A stretch of 7,297 nt of DNA from the NCBI GenBank assembly GCA_016872875.1, contig VGYW01000421.1, forward strand, positions 1 through 7,297, in the 5' to 3' direction. The DNA is from Planctomycetota bacterium (GTDB lineage: Bacteria > Planctomycetota > PUPC01 > DSUN01). Numbering within the stretch: the first letter of the stretch is position 1; each line of letters starts with the position of its first letter. Position numbers and translations under genes: made by a program. The notes beneath the pieces are model-generated. The model saw only the letters and a program-made list of their open reading frames with translations, was not told where the DNA came from and did no database searches. Shown one piece after another: positions 1-4,685 of the stretch.

Positions 1-120
1 CGTGTGGGGGAAAGGGGGTGGTGTCACTGCCCCGGCACGCCAAGCATCTCTGACGCCCCCTGGAACCCGGGTCCACCACAAATCCCGCCGTCAGCCGGCA
101 CCCGGGGGGAGTGGTGAGAA

Positions 121-1437
121 ATGCGGGTTAGTGTGTGGCTCCTCTGCGCCGTGGCCGGCTGCGGCCAGGAAGAAGGGAGCGGCGCGCTATCGCAGGAGGC
201 CCAGGCCCTCGCGGCGGCGAAGGCTCAATGGGAGAAGAATGCGCCTGGGGCCTACGAGATCGTTGTCCGAGACGACCACGGCCGCGGGACGTCGGAGATG
301 CGGCTCCAGGTCGTCGGCACCCGCATCGCGTCGGCGGAGCAGCGCAGAGTCCGGGACGTGGCCCAAGAGCCGTTCGAGCCAATCATGCCCGGCGCCGACA
401 TGCGCAAAGAGCACGTCCAGGCGGAGACTGTTCCCGGGCTGTTCGCAAAGGCGGCATGGTGCACGGGCCCGAAGCGATCCACCGATGTGGCCTACACGCT
501 CCGGTACGACGCCAAGCTGCGCTACCCCGTCCTCATCGCGGGCCGGCGCACAGGGAAGGCTATCAATGGGGACTTCGCGACCGAAGTGGTGTCCTTCAAG
601 GTTCTTGATCCCAACGACGTGAAGGATGCCCGCTGGCTGGCCGGAAGTGCGCTCTGGGGCATGCCCGTGGAGCGGCACGAGTACGCTTTCGCAGGGTTGT
701 GCCAAGCCACGGATGAGCCGCGGTTCGGGGACAAGGATGCCAACGGCAAGTGCCCCGTGAGCCAGAAGTTCACGGTCGCTGAGCTTTACGCGGGACAGGT
801 CGGGCCGGAGCCGGTCGAGCTTCGCTATGAGATTGAGGAGGCAGGCGAAGGGCGGGAGCGAGCCCTCGAGAAAGGGGAACGGGCCGTCTGGTGCGTGCGC
901 CTGCGCGACGACGGCAGCTACGAGGGCGTGAAGGCGGCTTACGACACCCCCACGAACCGCCGCCGCGATGCATATGTCTCCCACGGCCCCACGGCCCAGA
1001 CCCCGCAGTTCCTTGACCTCTATCCCTGGGTGAGGTCCACCCTGCTGGTCCGGTGCAAGCTGGGGGCCGACTACCAGCTCTTCTACAGGGCGGGAGAGCC
1101 GGTCGTCGTCGCTCTGGAGGTGCAGAACGCCGGCCGGGAGGCGCTTTCGATCTGGTCGGAGCTCGACGCCAAGTCTGTGTTCATCCGGCGTCAGCGCGAA
1201 CGCGCCGAGAGGCCCGCCCCGAACCCATCGAAGCCCCTCGCGAAGCCCATCCTCCTGAAGCCCGGAGAGAGCCACCGCGTGACAGCCGATCTCAGTGGCC
1301 TGGACTGGGGGCCGAAGCCGGAGGGCCGCGTGCACGGCTACGCCGTCACTTGGCAGGCGCAAGTCGTCCTGGGCACGAAGGAAGGGCGGCCCACCACCCT
1401 CGTGTCCAACCCGATCTCGATCACCCTGGGGCCATAG
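121..1437 (+). CDS. Predicted lipoprotein, DUF6174-like N-terminal region plus Ig-like C-terminal region
   Basis: The 438-residue product begins with a short hydrophobic segment ending in a lipobox (V11-A12-G13-C14), so it is probably lipid-anchored at Cys14 on the outer side of a membrane. Residues about 30-165 resemble the DUF6174 pattern as I recall it: a helix with Trp, a Tyr-containing strand, a 'TVPGLF'-type segment near the middle and an 'LRYDAKLRYPVLI' segment that matches the usual 'YD..yGyP' ending. Residues about 315-437 look like a beta-rich Ig-like or BsuPI-like domain ('YRAGEPVVVALEVQNAGREAL'). The middle part is unrecognised. The ATG is preceded by GGAG at 108-111, nine bases upstream. 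Bases 1-120 show no other gene and no clear promoter. The kinase gene follows 53 bases downstream on the same strand, so the two may be cotranscribed. Substrate and role are unknown. The lipoprotein call is fairly safe; the domain names are from memory only. Confidence 0.8.
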   Translation: MRVSVWLLCAVAGCGQEEGSGALSQEAQALAAAKAQWEKNAPGAYEIVVRDDHGRGTSEMRLQVVGTRIASAEQRRVRDVAQEPFEPIMPGADMRKEHVQAETVPGLFAKAAWCTGPKRSTDVAYTLRYDAKLRYPVLIAGRRTGKAINGDFATEVVSFKVLDPNDVKDARWLAGSALWGMPVERHEYAFAGLCQATDEPRFGDKDANGKCPVSQKFTVAELYAGQVGPEPVELRYEIEEAGEGRERALEKGERAVWCVRLRDDGSYEGVKAAYDTPTNRRRDAYVSHGPTAQTPQFLDLYPWVRSTLLVRCKLGADYQLFYRAGEPVVVALEVQNAGREALSIWSELDAKSVFIRRQRERAERPAPNPSKPLAKPILLKPGESHRVTADLSGLDWGPKPEGRVHGYAVTWQAQVVLGTKEGRPTTLVSNPISITLGP

Positions 1438-1490
1438 GAGCAGCGCGCCCGGAGCCTTCCCTACACATGCGCGAGGGAGAAGACGAAACG

Positions 1491-2435
1491 ATGAGGAAGC
1501 GCCTCTTCCTTGGTATCGAGGGCGGGGCGACGCGCACGACCGGCGTGCTGACCGACGGCGAGCTGCGCGTTCTGGCGCGGCACGTCTCGGGTCCGAGCAA
1601 CGTGTACGCCATCGGGGAGGAGCACGCAGCAGGGGTGCTCTTCGACATCCTGCTGCATCTCTTTTCCCGCGGCGGCTTCGACCGGGACAACATCGTCGCC
1701 GGCATCTGCATCGCCGGCATCCGCGCGGAGGCCGACCGCCGCGCGTGGCGGCGGATTCTGAAGAAACGCTGTCGGTTCGACGTGCCGGCCGTTCTCACCC
1801 ACGACGCCGCGGCGGGCCTGATGGCGGGCAGCCCCGACGGCACGGGCGTCCTGGTCGTCTGCGGCACGGGCTCGCTCGCCTACGCCCGGCGGGCGGACGG
1901 TGCGGAGCGGTTCGTCGGCGGCCGCGGCCCGATTCTCGGCGATGAGGGGAGCGGGTTCGACATCGGCCACCGCGCCCTCCGCGCGGCGCTGCGCTCAGCC
2001 GACGGACGCGGCCCGAAGTCCCTCCTCGAAACCCTCATCCCCGAGCGGCTGGGGCTGGACGGCCTCGACGCCCTCGTGGCCTGGGCCAGCCCGTTCGCCA
2101 AGGACCGCGTGGCGGGCCTGGCGCCCATCGTCTTCGAGGCGGCCGAGGCAGGGGACGCGGTGGCCCGCCGGATCGTCGAGGGCGCGGTGGCCGAGCTGGC
2201 CCACGCGGCGGAGGCTGCGGCGGACGCCCTCTGGCCGCCGCCGGCGCGGCCGGAGCGGGTGGTCCTCAGCGGCGGGGTGCTGATGAATCAGCTTGCGGCG
2301 CGGGAGGCCCTGGCGAGCCGCATCCGCGCGTTCGCCCCCGAGGCGGCCTGTGGCCCGCCCGAGGCCGAGGGCGCCGTGGGGGCGGTGCGGCTGATACGGG
2401 CTAAAGCCCGCACTACTAACCAAGAGACGGGCTGA
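1491..2435 (+). CDS. BadF/BadG/BcrA/BcrD-family ATPase, N-acetylglucosamine kinase-like
   Basis: This 314-residue ASKHA-fold protein probably phosphorylates an amino sugar such as N-acetylglucosamine with ATP in the cytoplasm. Visible motifs are phosphate-1 'LGIEGGATRTTG' (residues 7-18), 'GPSNVYAIG' (34-42, the place of 'GPSNHWLIG' in mammalian NAGK), Asp105 in 'THDAAAG' as likely catalytic base, phosphate-2 'CGTGS' (124-128), 'GGRGPILGDEGSGFDIGH' (143-160), the adenosine-side 'VVLSGGVLMN' (257-266) and a C-terminal 'EGAVGAVRLI' (293-302). Glu10 replaces the Asp common in the family, but NAGK also has Glu here. I chose ATG 1491 because GAGGGAGA precedes it by about 11 bases and homologues start right before this motif; an in-frame ATG at 1467 is possible. 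The last dozen residues (AKARTTNQETG) are encoded by an intergenic repeat, and the TGA stop lies in the second repeat copy. The exact substrate is not determined by the sequence. Confidence 0.9.
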   Translation: MRKRLFLGIEGGATRTTGVLTDGELRVLARHVSGPSNVYAIGEEHAAGVLFDILLHLFSRGGFDRDNIVAGICIAGIRAEADRRAWRRILKKRCRFDVPAVLTHDAAAGLMAGSPDGTGVLVVCGTGSLAYARRADGAERFVGGRGPILGDEGSGFDIGHRALRAALRSADGRGPKSLLETLIPERLGLDGLDALVAWASPFAKDRVAGLAPIVFEAAEAGDAVARRIVEGAVAELAHAAEAAADALWPPPARPERVVLSGGVLMNQLAAREALASRIRAFAPEAACGPPEAEGAVGAVRLIRAKARTTNQETG

Positions 2436-2451
2436 GGCCCGCACTACGAAC
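2396..2451. repeat. Tandem pair of palindromic REP-like repeats at convergent gene ends
   Basis: Two copies of a 25-base unit start 31 bases apart (2396-2420 and 2427-2451). They agree at 22 of 25 positions, with core ACGGGCTRARGCCCGCACTAC. Each contains a small palindrome: CGGGCT/AGCCCG at 2397-2410 and CGGGCT/GGCCCG at 2428-2441. Copy 1 lies inside the 3' end of the kinase gene. Copy 2 contains both the kinase TGA (2433-2435) and the stop codon of the opposing zinc-ribbon gene (2444-2446). Paired short GC-rich palindromes of this kind resemble REP elements mobilised by REP-associated tyrosine transposases; no such transposase is present here. They may also act as bidirectional transcript ends, though no T-run follows either hairpin. 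Confidence 0.75.
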
Positions 2452-2983
2452 TTACAGGCTGGCGCGCGAGCCAGACGATAAGGGCGACGAGGTAGACGAC
2501 GGAGGCGAAATAGGCGACGAACAGGGTCCACTCGGCGAGGCCCTCGCCCTTGTAGAGGACGCCCGAGCGCTTGATCTGGCGCAGGGCCTTGTGGCCGTAG
2601 TAGATTGCGAGAAGGCAGAGGAGGGGGAGGATGGCGAAAAGGGCGGCGGCGATGGCATAGCGGCTCGTCGTCTTCTCCCCTTTGTGGAGCTGCCAGGTCG
2701 AGGGGGTCTCTTGCGTTTCGAGCTTGTGGCCGCAGTGGTCGCACTTCAGCGCGTGCGGGTTCACGTACTCCGTGCAGAACGGGCAACGCCGGTAAGCCAG
2801 GCCGTCAATGGTCTTCGGCGGCCCGGCCTTCTCGGGCGGGACGAAGGCCGACGCCCCCAGCGGCACCTGCACGCTCCTCAGGCACCCCGAGCACGACACG
2901 CTCAGCCCGGCATACTTCCGGTCAACCACCAGCGCCGTCTTGCACTGCGGGCAGGCGAACTGCACGCGGTCTATCCGCTCCAT
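2444..2983 (-). CDS. Double zinc-ribbon membrane protein with DUF4190-like C-terminus
   Basis: This 179-residue protein has two cytoplasm-type zinc ribbons followed by two membrane helices. Ribbon 1 uses C11/C14 and C31/C34 in the 'F.CPQC...YAG..VSCSGC....VP' pattern common in planctomycete proteins. Ribbon 2 (C67/C70 and C81/C84, 'CPFCTEYVNPHALKCDHCG') matches UPF0547-type ribbons. Residues about 109-173 hold two hydrophobic helices separated by 'GHKALRQIKRSGVLYKGEGLAEW', the pattern of DUF4190 membrane domains. ATG 2983 is preferred over an upstream in-frame start at 3043 because it has a perfect AGGAGG five bases upstream and a promoter in between. The last two residues and the stop codon come from the palindromic repeat shared with the convergent kinase gene. 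The function is unknown; zinc ribbons in such proteins probably bind metal or protein partners. Confidence 0.85.
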   Translation of the reverse strand: MERIDRVQFACPQCKTALVVDRKYAGLSVSCSGCLRSVQVPLGASAFVPPEKAGPPKTIDGLAYRRCPFCTEYVNPHALKCDHCGHKLETQETPSTWQLHKGEKTTSRYAIAAALFAILPLLCLLAIYYGHKALRQIKRSGVLYKGEGLAEWTLFVAYFASVVYLVALIVWLARQPVSS

Positions 2984-2988
2984 GCGGG

Positions 2989-2994
2989 CCTCCT
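2989..2994 (-). promoter_or_regulatory. Ribosome binding site that fixes the start of the zinc-ribbon gene
   Basis: Read on the minus strand this is AGGAGG, five bases before ATG 2983. It is a full match to the anti-Shine-Dalgarno consensus and decides against the longer in-frame reading, which would begin within the -35 box of the predicted promoter. Confidence 0.8.
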
Positions 2995-3013
2995 GGCTTT
3001 GCTGACTCCCCAC

Positions 3014-3043
3014 AGTATACCCTCTGGGGGCGCGGCGCTTCAA
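3014..3043 (-). promoter_or_regulatory. Sigma-70-type promoter of the zinc-ribbon gene
   Basis: On the minus strand TTGAAG (3043-3038) and TATACT (3019-3014) are separated by 18 bases. Transcription would start near 3007, giving a leader of about 24 bases that contains the AGGAGG site. This suggests the gene has its own transcript rather than depending on the MBL-fold gene upstream. Confidence 0.6.
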
Positions 3044-3069
3044 GCACGAAAGGGGATGATTGGAGGGTT

Positions 3070-3144
3070 GGATGAATGGATGGGTGGGTGGATGGATGGA
3101 TGATTGTCAGACACCCATCCACCCATCCACTCATCCATTCATCC
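3070..3144. repeat. GGAT-rich 33-base inverted repeat (long hairpin)
   Basis: Arms at 3070-3102 and 3112-3144 are complementary at 29 of 33 positions around a nine-base loop. In RNA two of the four mismatches would be G-U pairs. The arms are built from GGAT/GGGT tetranucleotide units, so this is a folded-back microsatellite. It begins 22 bases past the stop of the MBL-fold gene and lies upstream of the zinc-ribbon promoter. It could separate the two transcription units by protecting or ending the MBL-fold transcript, but there is no U-tract typical of an intrinsic terminator. Confidence 0.8.
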
Positions 3145-3165
3145 CCCTTGGCACGTGGGGCGAGC

Positions 3166-3981
3166 TCACGGGAAGATGAAGGACTGCCCTGGCCGCAGGA
3201 CGACCAGGCGGTCGGGCAGCGGCACGTGGCCGCACAAGTCGGGCAGGAAGGCGCCGGCCTCGTGCTGGTCGAGCTCCTCCTCCGAGAGGTGCATGAGGAA
3301 CCAGCGGGCGGGTGCGAGCCGCTCGACGAACTCCACCCAGCCCGAGCCCTGCCAGGGGCCGATGAGGAGGGCGTCGAGCCGCCCGAGGGCCGCGGCGTCG
3401 AGCCGCCGCGTGTCCTCGTTATCCCCGTCGTGGAAGAAGCGGAACGCCGGCGTCTCCACCAGGTAGGAGTTGTGCCCCATCGCGTGGAACGTGCGGAAGG
3501 CGGTGATTGTGACAGTGCGTTCCCCCCTCTCCCCTGGGGAGAGGGCCGGGGTGAGGGTGCCTGAGGCGCTGGGCGCGGCGCCCGAAGCACCCTCACCCGC
3601 CCGCCGTTCGGCGGGCGACCTCTCCCCAAGGGAGAGGTGAGCCTTCTCGGAGAGAGCGACGCCCTTCCTGGCCGAGAGGGGTTCGAGCTTGACGAGTTGC
3701 GCGGCGGGGACATTGCGGCGGAGCGCGTTGATGGCCGCGGCCGGGCCGGCGACGCGCGCCCCCGTGCGGTTCGCAACGTCGGCCACCTCGTGGGCGCTGA
3801 AGTGGTCCCAATGGTCGTGCGTCACCAGGATCAGGTCGGCCTGCCCGATGCCGTCAGCGCCCAGTGCCGCCGCGCTCGCCAGGCCGGGGATGGCGCCGTA
3901 GAAGGCGTCAATCAGGATGCGGGCCTCCCCCGTCTCGACCAGGAAGCCCTCGTTGCCGATGAGGGTGAGCTTGGCTCTCAC
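3166..3981 (-). CDS. MBL-fold metal-dependent hydrolase (Lactamase_B_3/UlaG-like) with in-frame repeat insertion
   Basis: The 271-residue product has the metal-binding motif H55-x-H57-x-D59-H60 ('THDHWDH'), then H166 ('TFHAMGHNSY'), an acidic ligand at D185 or D187 ('HDGDN') and a final H231 ('LMHLSEEE'), the ligand order of metallo-beta-lactamase-fold hydrolases. The short beta-rich start ('KLTLIGNEGFLVETGEARILIDAF') fits the UlaG-like/Lactamase_B_3 branch, whose members cleave varied ester or lactone bonds. The start is GTG, with AGGAG five bases upstream. The gene lies 30 bases after the 3' end of tRNA-Cys with no visible terminator between, so cotranscription is likely. Residues about 114-155 are a 42-residue insertion encoded by a palindromic repeat. 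It enters a loop before the strand 'TVTITAF' and leaves all metal ligands intact, so activity may be kept. The substrate is unknown. Confidence 0.88.
   Translation of the reverse strand: MRAKLTLIGNEGFLVETGEARILIDAFYGAIPGLASAAALGADGIGQADLILVTHDHWDHFSAHEVADVANRTGARVAGPAAAINALRRNVPAAQLVKLEPLSARKGVALSEKAHLSLGERSPAERRAGEGASGAAPSASGTLTPALSPGERGERTVTITAFRTFHAMGHNSYLVETPAFRFFHDGDNEDTRRLDAAALGRLDALLIGPWQGSGWVEFVERLAPARWFLMHLSEEELDQHEAGAFLPDLCGHVPLPDRLVVLRPGQSFIFP
3521..3640. repeat. Composite palindromic (MITE/REP-like) element inside the MBL-fold gene
   Basis: About 120 bases hold several nested or adjacent palindromes: 3525-3534 with 3536-3545 (10 bp), 3549-3560 with 3587-3598 (12 bp), a small GGGCG/CGCCC hairpin at 3571-3583, 3598-3606 with 3609-3617 (9 bp) and 3618-3626 with 3630-3638 (9 bp). 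The outer CCTCTCCC-type arms at the two ends can also pair with each other. Read with the gene it encodes a peptide containing 'TLTPALSPGERG', a translation I recall seeing within many unrelated bacterial proteins, consistent with a dispersed repeat. The whole inserted stretch (about 3517-3642, 126 bases) is a multiple of three and free of stop codons in this frame. No transposase is present, so mobilisation would be in trans. Confidence 0.8.
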
Positions 3982-4011
3982 GCGCGCTCCTGCCGAGCTT
4001 CAGCGGTCTAG

Positions 4012-4088
4012 TGGAGGCGGCGGTCGGATTCGAACCGACGGATAAGTGATTTGCAATCACTCGCCTTGGGCCACTTGGCTACGCCGCC
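4012..4088 (-). tRNA. tRNA-Cys(GCA)
   Basis: The minus strand folds as a full cloverleaf. The acceptor stem GGCGGCG (4088-4082) pairs with CGCCGCC (4022-4016). The anticodon stem AGTGA/TCACT encloses the loop TTGCAAA with anticodon GCA at 4054-4052. A T-arm GTCGG-TTCGAAT-CCGAC is present. The discriminator is U (base 4015), as expected for cysteine tRNAs, and CCA is encoded (4014-4012). tatA lies upstream and the MBL-fold gene starts 30 bases downstream. No separate strong promoter is evident, so it may be processed from a tatA-tRNA-hydrolase transcript. Confidence 0.97.
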
Positions 4089-4150
4089 GGGGAGTGAAGA
4101 GTGAGGAGTGAAAGTGAGAGGGAAAGTGAGAGTGAAAGTGAAGAGGGAGT
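4089..4150. repeat. C-free AGTGAR-type microsatellite just upstream of tRNA-Cys
   Basis: Sixty-two consecutive plus-strand bases contain no C. From about 4092 they consist of degenerate AGTGAA/AGTGAG/AGGGAA hexamer units. On the transcribed minus strand this is a G-free, pyrimidine-rich tract that ends at the first base of tRNA-Cys. The rest of the gap to tatA (4151-4200) shows no convincing promoter or terminator, only a weak GGGG/CCCC-type dyad near 4144-4157. Confidence 0.7.
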
Positions 4151-4200
4151 CACCCCTGAGAGAACTGTCCCGTCACTCGTCGGCTACACGCAAGGTGCGG

Positions 4201-4437
4201 TCAGGACTTGTGCTCGATCTGCTTGCTGGCCGGGGGCTCGTCGGCGTTCTCGATCTCCTTGCGAACCTCTTCGCCGGTGTCGCGGAGGCCCCGCTTGAAC
4301 TCGACGATGCCCTTGCCAATCGAGCGCATGACCGAGGGCAGCCGCGAGCCGAAGATCAGCAGCGTGATGATGCCGATGATGATCAGCTCCGGCATGCCGA
4401 GGTTCTGAAAGAGCGCCAGAGGACAGATGGTGCCCAT
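4201..4437 (-). CDS. tatA: Sec-independent protein translocase subunit TatA
   Basis: The 78-residue product has the TatA layout: a short N-terminal stretch, a single membrane helix 'MPELIIIGIITLLIFG' (residues 15-30) ending in the conserved F29-G30 hinge, an amphipathic helix 'RLPSVMRSIGKGIVEFKRGL' (32-51) and a charged tail. TatA oligomerises with TatBC to move folded proteins with twin-arginine signals across the cytoplasmic membrane. ATG 4437 is chosen because GAGGTG lies six bases upstream, and a sigma-70-type promoter lies just before it; longer in-frame readings would begin at or before the transcript start. A small GGCTG/CAGCC hairpin (4455-4466) sits in the leader. tatB and tatC are not in the window. 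TatA and TatB (or TatE) are hard to tell apart, but the short length and tail favour TatA. Confidence 0.93.
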   Translation of the reverse strand: MGTICPLALFQNLGMPELIIIGIITLLIFGSRLPSVMRSIGKGIVEFKRGLRDTGEEVRKEIENADEPPASKQIEHKS

Positions 4438-4493
4438 TGTTTCCACCTCAAAGGGGCTGTTCAGCCGTTTCAGTCTCACCCTTCCCACATTGC

Positions 4494-4522
4494 ACTATAG
4501 CGCCGAGGGGCACGCGAGTCAA
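4494..4522 (-). promoter_or_regulatory. Sigma-70-type promoter of tatA
   Basis: On the minus strand TTGACT (4522-4517) and TATAGT (4499-4494) are separated by exactly 17 bases. Transcription would begin near 4487, giving a leader of about 50 bases before the tatA start. It is a strong match in an otherwise GC-rich sequence. Confidence 0.75.
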
Positions 4523-4572
4523 CTTCAGAAGTGACCATGGGTCCCCATCTTGGCGCTGGCCACGCGTCAGAA

Positions 4573-4642
4573 TCGTCGTCGTCCTCGTCGTCGAACTCGG
4601 AGGGGAAAAGAGCCAGAGATCCGACGACGACGACGAGCACGA
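4573..4642. repeat. GTC/GAC trinucleotide inverted repeat downstream of the secreted-protein gene
   Basis: Arms at 4573-4593 (GTC units) and 4622-4642 (GAC units) are complementary at 18 of 21 positions around a 28-base loop. The structure starts 44 bases after the stop codon of the secreted-protein gene and precedes the tatA promoter. No U-tract follows. The rest of the 4523-4685 gap contains no gene I can support; a TTG-initiated reading frame across it is treated as spurious. Confidence 0.6.
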
Positions 4643-4685
4643 GAAAGCGAACGGGGGCCCGCGCCAATACCGGAAGTCATACTCT

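Noticed and set aside
2..622. Plus-strand open frame at the window start that overlaps the lipoprotein gene
   Set aside because: The translation is Arg/Ser/Pro-rich shadow sequence in another frame of the lipoprotein gene, with no domain.
187..1362. Long minus-strand open frame opposite the lipoprotein gene
   Set aside because: Composition is typical of antisense GC-rich coding sequence and no ribosome site or domain supports it; the plus strand has a lipobox and domain-like patterns.
1491..1535. Glu10 instead of Asp in the kinase phosphate-1 motif, which might suggest an inactive enzyme
   Set aside because: N-acetylglucosamine kinases of the NAGK type also have Glu at this position, so it is a family feature.
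2396..2451. Two direct repeats that might be the remnant of a CRISPR array
   Set aside because: There are only two copies with a six-base gap, and they lie within coding ends; spacer length and copy number do not fit CRISPR.
4476..4667. Minus-strand 63-codon frame with a hydrophobic start and Asp-rich stretch, which could be read as a small membrane protein
   Set aside because: It starts with TTG lacking a Shine-Dalgarno site, its hydrophobic and Asp runs come from GTC/GAC repeats, and its 3' part covers the tatA promoter.
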